Assembly: GCA_043228905.1 (NCBI GenBank)
Contig: JBHGNT010000008.1
Location: 11,346,001-11,410,000 of the forward strand
DNA from: Azolla caroliniana
Lineage: Eukaryota; Polypodiophyta
Direction: 5' to 3'
DNA length: 64,000 bases
Shown one piece after another: positions 20,092 to 32,078 of this stretch. Position 1 is the first letter of the stretch, and the number at the start of each line of letters is the position of its first letter. The notes beneath the pieces are model-generated. The model did not search any database. It worked only from the letters and a program-made list of their open reading frames with translations, and was not told where the DNA came from. The translations under genes were made by a program, and so were the position numbers.

Positions 20092-21280
20092 TCAGTAAGT
20101 TTCGTTGTCGAAAACTTTCCGAACCTCGTATGGCCCGAACCACCTTTTCGCAAACTTCCGTATCGTTGTATGTTGATGATCCAAACTACTGTCATAGACA
20201 ATCACCCAATCTCCTTCTTCAATCTTCCGTGGTCGAAGTCGATGCTTTGTGTCGAACCGGCATTTGTTCCAGAATCGCGTTTCTTGTTGTCGGCGTGTTG
20301 CTTCCGCTATGTCTTTCGGTCTTCCCTCTAGTTGTCGTATCCGGACCGCTAGTAGTTCTTCCCGGCTCATCTCTTCCTTCCACGGTAGCATTGTCCATGT
20401 CGTGATCGCGGTTTCCGTCGGCATTACTAGTGCTTGTCCGGTCATAAGTTTTGTTGGCATATAACCGGTTACAGAGCTATGCGTCGTCCGATCCGCCCAT
20501 AGTGCATACGGGAGCATCTGCGGCCAATTCTTCACCCTTCCGTCGCATGCTTTGGCAAATGCTTTGATGATCGGACTATGTCCTCGTTCGATTTTCCTGT
20601 TGGCCTCCGAATTGTATGTCGTTGTTAGTGTTAACCGAACTCCATGTTTGGTGAAGAATTCCCTACCTTTATCGAAGTCGAGTTCTCCCTGATCCGCAAT
20701 CACTTGTCCTACGCACCCGTACCTACAAAACACTTCCTCCAAAAGAAATTGGCATATTGTAGAACACATTTTCCTTCATAGCACTTGACCTTCTACTTGA
20801 TTTGTGAGATCTTCCCGAGCTAACACCAAGTACTTCTTTTGTTCAATCCCGGTTGGCATGGCTACAGTGTCGACCATCCATTTGAAATTGATTGTCGGTG
20901 AGAATGTCAGATGTAACTCATTTCGGTGTTGAACTCCAGAGTAGATTTGACAGTTCTCAAAGCTTTCCATGAACTCCACTATATCTTTGTACATATTCTT
21001 CCACCAATATTTTTGTTTGATTTTCACAAAAGTTGCCCATGTCCCTCGATGTCCAGCCCAATCGGATTCGTGAAACTTGGACATTATCCGGTTTTGTTGC
21101 TCTTTTGTCCGTACTACCCGAAGTGCTATGCCATCCGGTCTTTTCGGCTCCCTCCATATTAATCCATTTTTCAAGAAGAACTTTTGGACTTGCCTCTTCT
21201 TCCTTCGGATCTCAACTCTCTTCTCTTTATTGTCTGATGATTCCTCAATCTCTTATAGCACCTTCCCGATCATCAAGCTT
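20092..21280 (-). pseudogene. Gypsy A2 integrase
   Basis: The minus strand shows the zinc-binding N-terminal domain (HESDWAGHRGTWATF, then CQIYSGVQH, 20776-21174) and the catalytic core and C-terminal part (20092-20769) with VIADQGELDF and a decayed region round the Glu (YNSEANRKIERGH). The C-terminal part ends RKFAKRWFGPYEVRKVFDNETY, the usual tail of Ty3 integrases. Integrase joins cDNA to chromosomal DNA. A stop separates the two halves near 20770, and the conserved DNG of the core reads DQG. No chromodomain is seen. Confidence 0.8.
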
Positions 21281-21309
21281 TCTCCCTCGTATTCTTCTTC
21301 TTGGAATTC

Positions 21310-23048
21310 TCAGATTACGTTTACTCGGCGGCATATGTGCTCCGAAGCAAAGTAGTCTTCAGAAACTTCTTCATTATCGAATTCGGCTATGTCATCTCCG
21401 AACCGAGCCCTTAATAGCATATCCGCTACCACGTTGTCTTTTCCAGAGATGTGTCGTACGTCTGGGTTAAGCGACTTAACATATGCAATCCATCTTAGCA
21501 TAGGCACATCCGGTATCGTGCAACACCGCATCATCCCGAGTATCGGAAGACAATCCATTTCGATCACTACTTCAGCTCCGATCAAATAATCTCGACTCGA
21601 TTTGATTGCCGACAGGACTCCCCATAATTCTCTTTTGACTTGTGCATATCTGTGTAGCCTTCATTGAGAACCTTAGCTCCAAATCAGATCGGATATTGGA
21701 AACCATCTGAGTGAACTTGATTGATGACCCATCCGATCCCGGTTGGACTTGTATCAACCGTTACTATGATCGGTCACTCATAGCTCGGCTTCTTAAGTGC
21801 TTCAGCCCTCCATAGTGTTTTCTTGAGCTTCTTCATGGCTTTGGTGTGTTCCGGTTTCCATTCGAACTTCTTCCCCTTTCGCAATAAGTGATAGAGTGGG
21901 TCCGCAATATGTGCATAATGCGGAATCCATTGTGATAAAATGCACAAGCTCCAAGAAACCTTCGGACTTGCATACTTCTTTTATAGCTTGAATCGCATCG
22001 ATCTTGGTTGGTGACAGTCTTCGGCCGTAGGGCCCAGTAAGATGTTCGACTACCAATATCTCTTCTTGCCCGAATGCCGATTTCTCCTCAGAAAGTGTTA
22101 GGTGCACATCTTCTAACTTTCGAAGCACTTTCTCGCAATCACGAATATGGTTGACTACGAACTTTCGGCATCCCCGATCATCCATAGTTTTATCTTTTTC
22201 ATCTACCGCGCATCCTTTCATCGGAATGTCATCTAGGAATGGCATTGTTATCTCCGGAATGCAATCTCGAAGCACCTTGTTCATCGCGTTCATCATATGT
22301 GCAACCGAGTTTGTTGCTCCTTGTGGTAGTGTGCACATTCGGACTAATCCTATCGGTGTCCGCATGGTAGTGATGTCTCAGCTCTCCATGGCTAGTTGGA
22401 ATTGGTCATACCCTGAGTATAGGTCTCCGATGGAGTATATCGCGCCACCGCCAAATGCTTCTGCAAATTCGTCCACTATCGGACCGACTCAAGAGTTCCG
22501 GATCGTGACCTTGTTCACCGGTTGCAAATCTTGGTTAATCGGAGTGACCCATTCTTCTTCAGAACCGTAAACCATCGATTTGAGTATGGAGCGTTTGATG
22601 GCTCTTGAATCCCCATCGCCACCTTCTCCTTGAGCAAGTCGATGATTTTGGGAATATGCGCCTGCGGCACCGGAATCGGCTTCAGGTTCCATGACACATG
22701 GTCAATCATGAAGATCACCTTCGGCTCCACTATCTTCGGATCAACGCACCCTATCTCCTTCGATGTGAATGCAAATGCTTTACCATGTTGTTCCAACATC
22801 CCACGGAATCGTTCTTCATTTTGTAAAAGGAAACCACCTCCACCGATCTGAAGTTTCTTCCGGGTCTCATCCGTGAAGGCATGTCCGATATCCACGGACT
22901 TCCGAAGTGTCGGATCTCCCGAGACTTCTTTCCTCTTTTTCTCGCTATCGGCAGGTAACGGTCCCGTGGCCGGTTTCACTTTCTTCTCCACGGTCTTGTA
23001 TTTTGTACTTACCATTGCTTCTTCTTTGCGGAGCGCATCCGGCCCCAT
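21310..23048 (-). pseudogene. Gypsy A2 reverse transcriptase and RNase H
   Basis: Reading leftwards on the minus strand: an RT entry block (KPIPVPQAHIPKIIDLLKEK, WFTVLKKNGSLRL, 22515-23048), a decayed middle, then TLPQGATNSVAHMM, the catalytic box PFLDD (YxDD class as FLDD), and LSEEKSAFGQEEILVVEHL (21802-22365). RNase H remains at 21310-21757 with DNVVADMLLRARFGDD at the end. The sequence type (PFLDDIPMKG and SAFGQ) differs clearly from the chromoviruses G1/F/I and from H. Several stops disrupt it. It would synthesise cDNA of the element in the particle. Confidence 0.8.
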
Positions 23049-24015
23049 TTACGCAATGATCTCATACATCTCGACCGATTCCATTGGGACTACCCGGTCT
23101 CCTTGGCTTTTATCCTCCACAAGCTCTTCAAGTCGTTGTAGCGTGCTCCCATAGAACACTTCTTTGACTACCCCCATGATTTCTTCGTCTTCTTTTATTA
23201 TTGATGCCTCTACTTTTATTATTGACCGCAACTTATCCTCTACTTTTCGGTATTCTTTCTTCTTTCCTCCGGTTACGGCCGTGTACGTAGATGCCCCATC
23301 CGGACCTATTCGTACTTGTTTTGCTCCGAGAGTTTTCTTCTTGTGTGGGGTATCAGGGCTTCTCAGACTATCACTTCCCCACTCCGCAACAGTCCGCTCT
23401 AAAAATCCATCCTTGTTTGGGACAAGAGCTCTCTCTTGTTCCTTTCATGATTTGCTAGCACAGTTAGGAATTGGACGGATTTCCCTCCGCTTTGGCTCCG
23501 AATTCGTGTGAAAGCCGCACCGCTATCGAGCACCTTTGTCTCCATCTGTGAAGCCGTGATAAAGGGTTGCCTGAGGATCATGGAATGTGAGACCTTGTCT
23601 TGTACGAAGACATTTTGGTCAATCTCCACATCCCCGATCTTCACCGTCACATCCAGACAAGCCGCAAATAGATCTTCCATCCATGGTTAGTGTTTATAGG
23701 CCACTTCCCCTTCTGGTAGAACTCCTTGGATATCAAATTGATCTATGATCCGTGATCAATCAATGCTAGCACGGGCTCTTTGATGTTGCCGATTTGGACT
23801 GAAGTCTCCGTAGTTGCACGTGCCCAATGTGGCTTTGTGTAGTGGGAGTTCAGAATTTCGTCCCCCACTTCAGTGTCATTCATCAAAACCGTGTTCGCAT
23901 TTACCCTTCGAGTGTTCTCCTTCGTACTTTGTCTTTTTCTCTTCATGAGATCCACAAGAAGATCATGGAACTCCTTCTTCGCTATTCCGAGTAATTCCTC
24001 AAGCGAAAATTCCAC
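23049..24015 (-). pseudogene. Gypsy A2 protease region
   Basis: The minus strand has a retropepsin-like active site as ALIDHGS near 23745-23760, preceded by the strand VQIGNIKEPV and followed in the 23399-23680 frame by KIGDVEIDQNVFVQDKVSH, ILRQPFI, the usual second half with the LG-type flap replaced. The DHG triplet is a known variant of DSG/DTG. Frames change between the pieces, so the protein is broken. The next segment (23049-23231) links to RT and has no recognised motif. Confidence 0.65.
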
Positions 24016-25370
24016 CTAGCTATCGAGGATTCTCTCCTCGAACACTTTTTTCAAGTCCGTTTGTTGCTCGATGTCCGAGGCGAGTTTGAATGCCGGAATC
24101 GTCTTTTCTTTCCCCTTCCCTCTGGAGTTCCAGCTTTCAAGTGTCTTTGATGGTCCGACCGCATCATCCATGCGCCGTGGTTTCTCGTCTACATACACCT
24201 CTACGTACACTATTCTTATCAACAAGGCACTCCCATCCCGTAGCTTCTCGGATGCCTTCCGCGGTGCTTCGGATATCATTGGAATTGGTTTTCTCGGGGT
24301 TTTCTAGCACTTCTGGCCAAAAAGACACCTTTGCTCCCGATAACTCCCCGACACGTATTCTCGCGGTTGTCGCATAATTGCTTTTCGCCGCTATTTCCTC
24401 CTCGAGGACCTTCATTATGCTGCCTTTCTAGAAGTTTGGTCGGAGTGGCTTCTAAGAGTCCATCGAATGGATCCAATTTCCCTCGTAGTAGATAAGATCT
24501 CGTCGTAACGCCTCCTTGTGGTCGTTGCAATCCCTCCGATCATGTTCGGTGCTATCATACCATATACACTGACGGTCCATATACTTGGAACTTGTGGGAT
24601 GGTCATCTGACTTCTTCGCCATCGTGAGTTTCAGATTCTCCATCCCCTTCAACAACTTCTCCACCGTGGTTGCGTCGATTCCCTTCTCGGTCGAGCCCGT
24701 AGTTGATGGTCTTCCAATCCGGATCTCGGTTCCGAAACCCTCTTTTCTTCGATAGCAAGCCATAGCCCCCTCTTTTTGTATTGTGCGATGATATCTCGCA
24801 CATTATCCCATGTATCGGTGAGGCCACTCTCGGTGGACGTGTCCTCCAAAAGCACTCCAAGGTCTTTCTGGTCTTTCCGGTCTTTCCGGTCCCGGACGTC
24901 CATGGCTCGTAGGAACATGATATCTCGCAGACAACCTCCCGAATTGACTTTCGAATAACGAAAACACATCAAGGACCTTCATCCCCTTATCTGGTGTTTC
25001 CACCCAATCTTCGAAGCCCCTCCTCGTTGCCTTGGAGGAGTCCTCAATGGCGAACGTGGTCTTTAGCACCTCTTCAAATGCCTCCCACGTCGGATTTTGC
25101 TGCCGTATCCCATGACTCCCTTGAAGCCCGTCGGTCGCCACTCGGTTGAAGGATGTCACTTGGAGTCCTTTTGAAACCCCGCATCGTAGCATTTCCGCCT
25201 TGTAATCTCACAAATATTGCGACGCGTCTTTTCCGTTGAATTGCCTGTTCCGTTGCATGAGCCGCTCTACTACCGCCGCAATCTCCGACATTGCGCGTTG
25301 TTCTTGTAGCATCCACTCAAACATCTCCATATTGTTGGTAGCCCCCGGTTGATTTTCCATCTCCTTGCCA
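24016..25370 (-). pseudogene. Gypsy A2 gag
   Basis: The minus strand from about 25370 down to 24016 carries a gag core: NPTWEAFEEVLKTTFAIED, then DKGMKVLDVFSLFESQFGRL (24803-25192), an aromatic and basic middle, and a decayed zinc knuckle region near 24560 (QCIWYDSTEHDRRDC, CxWC/H/C spacing partly kept). It is homologous to the gag remnant of element A at 26252-26720. Frames shift at several places. A primer site, TGGTGAACCCGACGTG on the minus strand (25379-25394), lies just upstream, so gag starts right after the leader. Confidence 0.7.
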
Positions 25371-25378
25371 CCTAGTTT

Positions 25379-25394
25379 CACGTCGGGTTCACCA
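25379..25394 (-). promoter_or_regulatory. Primer binding site of A2
   Basis: On the minus strand TGGTGAACCCGACGTG starts four bases after the 5' LTR end. It begins TGG, as a tRNA-primed site should. I cannot name the tRNA with confidence. Confidence 0.65.
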
Positions 25395-25398
25395 CTTG

Positions 25399-26251
25399 TG
25401 TCGTGCCTTTTGGCTCCGGATCATTGCGTGAGTCGGGTGGGAACCACTAAGGTTTTGGACTAGGAGAAAGAAGAATACAATATAAGGCTAGTTATGAATA
25501 GGTAGAAAGAGAAGTAAGAAATAAAACTTACGAATCCCACGTGTTTAGTGTATTTAATCAATATTTAGATTGTAAGAAAGAGAAATTTGATGATAAAGTC
25601 ATGAATCCCACGAATATATTAGATTGATCAATCCTTGTAAAATAATTAACAACATTATACATCTTTCTCTCCTCCTTATATAAGGATGGAAGAGGCTAAG
25701 CATAGCTTCATGCTTTTTCTAAAGTGTTCATGCACACTAAATGTGCCTAAGTTCCTTTTTACACTATACTATTTTTTCCTAAATATAGTGCTCATGCTCG
25801 CTAGATGTGCATGACTGATTTTTTATTGGTGTACATTTTCCTTATAAATAAAGTATTAACGCATTCTAAAAATGCATGACTTACCTTTGAATAAAGGTAG
25901 GCGTAAATAAAGGTCTTATACGTATTAAATCTATATTTAGAACACTTCGGATAAGTTAGTACAATGGTAAGGTTGGGGTCTGTTTACGTGGAGATACAGG
26001 GTTTGAATACTGCCCTATGCATGTAACAATCTTTTTTTCTATTTATAAATTTGTCTCTTCATCCGGTGAGAGACTCTCACCGGCCTCCTTTATCCGGCTC
26101 TTGCCGGTTTTGCTTGATCCGGTTCTCACTGGTTCTCCTTACCGGTCCTCCTTCATCCATTTCTCACCGATTCTCCTTACTGGTTCCTCCTTGTCCCATT
26201 CGGAGGAACCAAAATGCAATTTTCACGTAGTGTGCGAATTACACTATGACA
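25399..26251 (-). mobile_element. 5' LTR of gypsy A2
   Basis: Partner of 18958-19815, with ends TGTCGTGCC and TATGACA on the plus strand and nearly equal length (853 versus 858). It holds the same antisense tRNA-like module: A box at 25951-25971, and a B box at 25999-26009 that has decayed (ggtttgaata). It is inserted in the gag region of element A; a clean 5-bp target duplication could not be defined. Confidence 0.88.
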
Positions 26252-26720
26252 ACGCTTGTCAAGCTTGTCAAGCATGTTGCATGCTCGCTTCACCGCAATC
26301 CACTCTGCCACAAGTCCGTTCACTTGGGTATCATCTTCGAGGAGAGTCCCCAATTCTCTTCTATCCTTCATGTCCACGGCTTTCAAGAAGTACAAAGTCT
26401 TGTCCTCCTCAAGCAACACTTGGTCCGTGTTCGGGAGACGACTAAACATTTGGTCGAACTCTTAGTACACCCTCGAAGCGCTCATCCTCTTATTCTTCTT
26501 TTCTATCCACTTCATCAAAGCATGTCGAGTCATCCTCAACAAATCTTCTGTCGCGAACTCCGCTAATATCGCTTTCTCGAACACGGACCATGTTGTTTTG
26601 CCTTCTTGAAGCTCGATGACGCGTCTTTGGATGACGCCTTCAAAACACCATGCACTGCGATCAACTGACCGATCTTTCTGTCCCGACCAGTTTAATTTGA
26701 TCCTGTCCATTGCCATCTGG
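26252..26720 (-). pseudogene. Element A gag
   Basis: The minus strand encodes a gag core, CFEGVIQRRVIELQEG, then WSVFEKAILAEFATED and FSRLPNTDQVLLEEDK, homologous to the A2 gag. One stop lies near 26464. It begins close to the 5' LTR end of A and is cut at 26252 by A2. The reading continues on the far side of A2 at 18957 into the repeat protein, so A has gag plus an extra protein but no visible pol. Confidence 0.7.
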
Positions 26721-26971
26721 TCCCGTTCTCACCGTCTCGTCGTCTCGCCGGCTCCGTCCAGTCGTCGTCTGGTTCCCGTCGGCCAAAACCTTTCACATGT
26801 AGTAAAATGCATTCAGAAGGTCTTGAAGACATCCATCTTTTCATACCAAGATATTAAGCTAATCTAAAATAGTATCTTCACTATTATTGTTTCATCTCTC
26901 GTGTGAAGGACCACACTCGATTTTGTACATTCCTCGCAATTTTCACACCATTGCCAAAAATCTTCACGACA
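26630..26971 (-). mobile_element. 5' LTR of element A, shortened
   Basis: Bases 26770-26971 match 16920-17109 of the other A LTR, including the atgcattcagaaggtcttgaag and cgcaattttcacaccatt blocks. Bases 26637-26790 match one unit of the 16187-16760 repeat. The match stops at 26637, where gag-like sequence begins. So this LTR lacks over 1 kb present in the other, by deletion or because the LTRs never matched there. Its end TTCACGACA abuts G1 gag at 26972. Confidence 0.65.
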
Positions 26972-28061
26972 ACGCCAAGGTGATCGTCCAGCCTCCGCAT
27001 ACGCTGCAGATTTACGCCTACTCATTGCCGATATCCCTTGGGATGATCAAGCATTGATGGAGCAATTTCGTTATAGTTTATGCAACAATGTCAAGGATTT
27101 ACTATTGACCTTCCCCGAAGAAGCAAAATAATTAACCGAAGCAATCAGTCGCGCGATCAGATGCGACAACCGCCTTTTCGAATGACTTTCGGAACGGCAA
27201 TTCCAGATGTCGAGGGCAAGATCAGAGCCCACCTATGCCTTAATGGTAGCGAAACATTTTTTGAGGGAGTCATATAATGTGTCTCGAGTTAATACTCCGA
27301 CTGGGATGGAGATTGACACTACACGTCATCGTGGACTATTATCGGAAGAAGAAAAGTAGCGATGTCGAGCAAATCGGCGATGTCTTTATTGCGGTGGACC
27401 AGGGCATATTGCAGTAAATTGTCCCCATAGGCCAAGAAGACAGGTAAACTAAATAGTTGTTAGTTCTAATTGTACAAAACCTGAGTCTATTTTAGTAGGA
27501 ATATCTGATAGTCCTAATAGTACTAATAGCCCAAATCTAGCGAACAAATTTGATGTCCTTAGTCAATTAGAAGAAGAGTTAAACGACTAAGTCCAGCCGA
27601 AATAGGAGCCGTTTGACTGGACAACCCTAGATCTGTGCAGCCCATTAGTGGTTCCATTCCCTCTAAGCAAGTTAGCAATGTGTTCGTAGCCCAAGTAACA
27701 GTTGGTACTAAAAGTACCCCTCTAGTACATGTCTTTACTCTTCTAGATTCCGAAGCTAATTCTTGCTTCATGGATAGGAATTTTGCCCAAGCTCATCAGA
27801 TATCTCTCAGAAAACTCCTGTGTCCAAGCTCTTTAGTAGTCATTGATGGTCGTCCCATTGCTTCCGAAAATATCATAGAAGAGTGAGAGCCCGTTAATAT
27901 TGTCCTAGATAATCTAGTGTGTGTAGTATCATTTAATATAATTAGTATCCTAGAACATCCCATTGTTTTAGGATTACCATGGTTCGAATTACATAACCCA
28001 GACATAAATTGGAGAACAAGAAAAATCCGGTATCGACAAACCCGAGGATCTACTCATAAGA
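26972..28061 (+). pseudogene. Chromovirus G1 gag end, zinc knuckle and protease
   Basis: Gag resumes after element A with WDDQALMEQFRYSL, then a CCHC knuckle [14 protein letters not shown] near 27378-27420 that would bind the RNA. The protease region follows: VAQVTVGTKSTPLVHVFTLL, then DSEANSCFMDR at 27746-27780. The catalytic triplet DSG is DSE here by a single GGA to GAA change, so the protease is dead. The strand PIVLGLPWFELHNPDINW near 27960-28010 is the second half. Stops occur at several codons (for example TAG near 27357 just before the knuckle). Confidence 0.85.
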
Positions 28062-29331
28062 TTGCAACCATTTCGCTACATCAGTTGCGGGAAGAAGGAA
28101 GGAAGGAAGTATCATGATTATGCCGATGTGTTCAATAAAGTACAAGCCAATACACTTCCTCACCATCGACCGTATGATTGCCCCATCGATTTACAATTCG
28201 GAAAAGAGCCAGCCAGCATGGGGACCGATCTACAATTTGTCACCAAGCGAGCTAGAAGTCCTTCGAACCTATATATAGAGGAGAATTTGGAAAATGGTTT
28301 CATTCGACATTCGACATTCAAACCCATTTTCTTTGTCAAGAAAAAGGATGGATCACTTTGTCTCGTTGTAGATTACCGTGGCTTGAATAAGGTCACCATC
28401 AGAAATAGGTATGCACTTCCCCTTATCTCAAACCTTTTAGAACAGATCAATGGTGCAAGGTTCTTCATGAAGATCAACTTACGGGGAGCATATAACCTCG
28501 TACAGATCCGACCACATTTCGCACTAGATATGGGCACTTTGAGTATACGGTCATGTCGTTCGGCCTCACTAATACGCCATCAGTCTTCTAGCACATGGAA
28601 AATGATATATTCCGAGATCTCTTGGATGTTTGTTTGATAATATATTTGGATGATCTACTGGTTTATTCGAAGACCCAAGAAGAGCATGATTCTCATGTAT
28701 TGTTAGTACTAAAACGACTTCGAGAACATGGTCTTTATGCAAAGCTAGAAAAATGTAGTTTCGGGTGCAACCAGGTGGAATTTTTGGGCTATGTCATCTC
28801 CTTGGAAGGCATTTGCATGGATCCAACTAAGGTCAAAACGGTGGTAGAGTGGCAAACTCTACATTCATTGCGAAATGTGCAATACTTTTTAGGCTTTGCC
28901 AATTTCTACCGCAAGTTTATACAGGATTACTCAAAGCTTGTTCTGCCTCTCACACAACTTACTAAGAAGGGACAATCGTTTGTTTGGTCTGAAGAAGCGG
29001 ACGTGGCTTTTAAGAATCTTACAAAGGCATTTACATCGGCTCCTATTCTAGCTCACGTTGATCCGGAAAAACCATTCATCATGGAACCAGACGCGTCAAA
29101 TTTCGTATTGGGTAGCATTCTGTCACAACAAGGTAATGATGAAAAGCTACATCTTGTGGCTTTCCACTCACGCAAGTTTGACGTCGTCGAAATCAACTAT
29201 GAAATTCATGACAAGGAGCTATTAGCAATAGTGGACTCTTTTGCGCAATGGAGGCCTTTCCTAGAGGGATCCTCTCATCAAGTCACCGTATTCAGTGATC
29301 ACAAAAACCTTGCCTACTTTTAGAGTGCTCG
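28062..29331 (+). pseudogene. Chromovirus G1 reverse transcriptase - RNase H
   Basis: The RT begins DYADVFNKVQANTLPHHRPYD with IDLQFGKEP, continues [19 protein letters not shown] and [15 protein letters not shown], and after a frameshift near 28600 shows the catalytic IYLDDLLVYSKT (about 28640-28675; YxDD as YLDD). The connection has FLGFANFYRKFIQDYSK. RNase H is visible as DASNFVLGSILSQQ, SRKFDVVEINYEIHDKELLAIV and FSDHKNLAYF. A TAG stop at 29321-29323 replaces the Gln found in F at the same place. This enzyme would make the cDNA and degrade its template. Confidence 0.9.
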
Positions 29332-30010
29332 TGTGTTAAATCGATGTCAAGTTCAGTGGGCCCAATTCCTCACGCGTTTTGACTTCAAAATTACATATCG
29401 TCCGGGGAAGCACCAAGGGAAGGCAGATGCATTATCACGGCATTCGTATCTAGCACCACGTCCCGATGAGCCAACTTTCGATAACCAAAACCAAGTAATC
29501 TTGGAATCGGCACGACTGCAAGCAACACAGGTATTCCGCATGCCCTTGGATTCCCACGTTATCGATACCCTACGTGAGGACTTGAAGACAAATGTTTTTG
29601 CCCAAGCCATTCTAGCACAAATTGATCCCTCTCGAGCATCTTGTTCACAATCGCAACAACCAGGTACAGACTATCGACAATTTGAATGTCATGATGGATT
29701 ACTATTGTTTAAGAAACTCTTGTATGTTCCTAATGGGACTTGCCACCTTCCAGTCATCCAAAACTGTCATGACACATATAGCTCGACATTTTGGTAGTAC
29801 TAAGACATTAGATTTAGTACAACGATCATTTTGGTGGCCCTGTATGCGACAATTTGTCAAAGATTATGTTCGAACTTGTGATACATGTTGCAAAGCAAAA
29901 ATGCCAAGGCATCATCCATATGGTTTATTAGAACCATTACGAATTCCAAGCAAGCCGTGGCAATCCATTGCTCTAGATTTCATCATAGATCTTTCAGTCT
30001 CTAAGGGATT
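29332..30010 (+). pseudogene. Chromovirus G1 integrase, N-terminal half
   Basis: It follows RNase H with the linker [20 protein letters not shown], then the zinc-binding domain: a His pair near 29770-29800 (frameshifted) and CDTCCKAKMPRHHPYGLL near 29880. The core starts LRIPSKPWQSIALDFI, whose Asp is the first catalytic residue. The frame is cut at 30010 by copia B and resumes at 35679 within the same domain. A frameshift near 29795 breaks this half. Confidence 0.88.
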
Positions 30011-30398
30011 TGTAAAGAATAGCGTGCGGAAGCAGGTATGAAGACAGAATAGAGGAAGGAAACTCAGGTTCAATGGAGAGCTTCGGCTTACACGGTATAT
30101 GCGGAAGAGACAGAGAGAGAAACACAGAAACAACTCTATTCAATAATAATACTCAGTCTGTACATAAGACGTGCTCAGTGAACACTTTTATACAAGTCCT
30201 GGAAGGACTGACCGAAGTACTGACAGTACTTCAATGCTCATTAAGAGCTCCTACACTAACTCCCAATATATATTCCTCACGGAATATCTTTCCTAATGAC
30301 CTCCCGGTTTACGCACTCGGCCTAACCGATCAGTCCCAGCCGATCCGGTCCTCGGCTTCTTTAGCCGATCTGGCCGATGTTGAGCTTATCTCTCAACA
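30011..30398 (-). mobile_element. 3' LTR of copia B
   Basis: On the plus strand it runs TGTAAAGAATAGCG to TCTCTCAACA, followed by ctccccctcaagctc (30399-30413), the complement of the polypurine tract. Its partner is 35292-35678. GGATT flanks both outer sides (30006-30010 and 35679-35683), a perfect target duplication. By eye about 15 differences separate the two LTRs over 388 bases; apart from one small length change in the tatata run they are transitions. Confidence 0.95.
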
Positions 30399-30887
30399 CT
30401 CCCCCTCAAGCTCAACTCGGGGCTCTTCGGGATCCTCGGGCTCACGTCTTCGGTTCCTCTTGGCTTCACGCCTCGCTCGCGCTCCTCAACCTGTTCGACT
30501 CCGCGCGCTTCGACCCTTCCGGTCGGCTTGTCTGCTCATGTGGCCCTTATCAGCTCTTCTACTGTTGCGGTGTTGACGCTTCTCCTGCTACCTTTTCTTC
30601 CGCTTAGGCCTCGGTTGATTCAGCGTGTCTGAATCAAACATCCGAACCGACTCGGCTACCTCCGATCGGTTTTCACTCTCGTCCGAGTTGGCTGTCTCCA
30701 ACTCTTCTTCGGTCTTCTCGCCCTCGATGGCGTCATCTCCCCTACGCGTGGTTGGCTTCGGCTCTCTCCTTCGGCTGCTCCCCTTCTGTCCGCTTCCGAA
30801 CTTTTCCGCGGGTCCGCCCTCGGCTTCTTCAGCCGATCCGAAGTCGAACTTGTCAACCGACTCGGTGTCGCGGTCTCCGCTCCTTTC

Positions 30888-31402
30888 CTATTGCCTTGCT
30901 TGGTCGTTCGGGATTGTTCTCCCCCTCAAGTTTGGCACGTCAAGGTGACGCAATCCGAGCGCACCTGAGAATTGCCGCAACTTGTCCAGACCAAGAGGCT
31001 TGGTGAAGATGTCGGCAGCCTGCCGATCCGTCAGAACGTACTGAAGTTCGACTTCACCGGAAAGGACACGCTCACGGACGAAATGGTAGTGCACCTCAAT
31101 GTGCTTGGTCCGTGCATGGAAGACGGGGTTCTTCGCAAGTTGGATGCTACTGAGGTTGTTGCAGTAGATCGTCGTTGGATCGGAGACCTCCTCTTGTAGG
31201 TCCTTAAGTAGCCACTTCAACCATATGGCTTCGCATGTCGCGACAACCGCTCCTTGGTACTCCGCTTCGGTGCTCGACAGTGCAACTGTCGGCTACTTCT
31301 TACTGCTCCACGTGATCGCGGCACTCCCGAGGGAGAACGCGTATCCAGACGTGGATCAGCGATCGGCGGCGTTGCCAGCCCAATCAGCATCGGTGTAGCC
31401 AA
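30888..31402 (-). pseudogene. Copia B RNase H
   Basis: The minus strand encodes the copia RNase H end: IYCNNLSSIQLAKNPVFH (the usual Asp of YCDN is Asn here), HYHFVRERVLSGEVELQYV and DIFTKPLGLDKLRQF (30888-31220), with a preceding piece (31217-31402) after a stop near 31295 holding the decayed ALSSTEAEY box. It would remove the RNA strand during cDNA synthesis. Next comes a Ser/Arg-rich tract of about 500 bp before the PPT, which shows no domain. Confidence 0.85.
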
Positions 31403-32078
31403 CTAGTTGCACGGCTGCACCGGTCCGATATAGCAGTCCTCGGTCCTTAGTGCCACTTATGTACCGCAGTACGCGTTGCGCACATTGAAGGTGCTCCTCG
31501 GTAGGTCGCGCCATGAACTGACTGATCACCCCGACCGGGTAACTGAGGTCGGGTCGGGTGATGGTCAAGTATATGAGGCTTCCGACAATTTGTTGGAACC
31601 TCATCGGGTCCCATACCTTTCCCGTATCGGGACGAAGCTTGACGGTTCTGTCCAGAGGAGTCGAGACGGTCTTACAGTCGGCCATCCCGAATTTGAAGAG
31701 CATACTCAGCACGTAGTGATGTTGGCTGATCAATATGCCTTCGGGGGTACGGATCAATTCGATCTCGAGGAAGTAATGAAGGTCCCCCAGATCCTTCATG
31801 TCGAACGATGCCGCAAGCTGGAGCTTCACGCGGTCGATTTCACTTAGGTCGGCGCCGGTGATGACCAAGTCATCAACATATAGTAAAATACTAACCGGTC
31901 CAAGTCGACCTTTCCGGATGAATAGGGAAGAGTCCGGTTTTGATGTGACGAAACCCATCTGACGCAGTTGTTGCGTGATCTTCGCGTTCCAGGCACGCGG
32001 GGCTTGCTTCAGTCCGTAAAGGGACTTCTTCAATCGACAGACTGCCGAGGAGTTCGTTCCGGAGTGAAATCCGGGGGG
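31356..32078 (-). pseudogene. Copia B reverse transcriptase, second half
   Basis: Motifs on the minus strand: MKKSLYGLKQAPRAWNAKI, LLYVDDLVITG (the catalytic YVDD intact), MKDLGDLHYFLEIEL, MRFQQIVGSLIYLTITRPDL and YTDADWAG, the start of RNase H. It is separated from the first half by one TAG at 32079-32081, at the position where copia elements have a conserved Gln (YMVQPPGF), so the break looks like a CAG to TAG change. The frame is otherwise open from 32033 to 31356. Confidence 0.9.
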
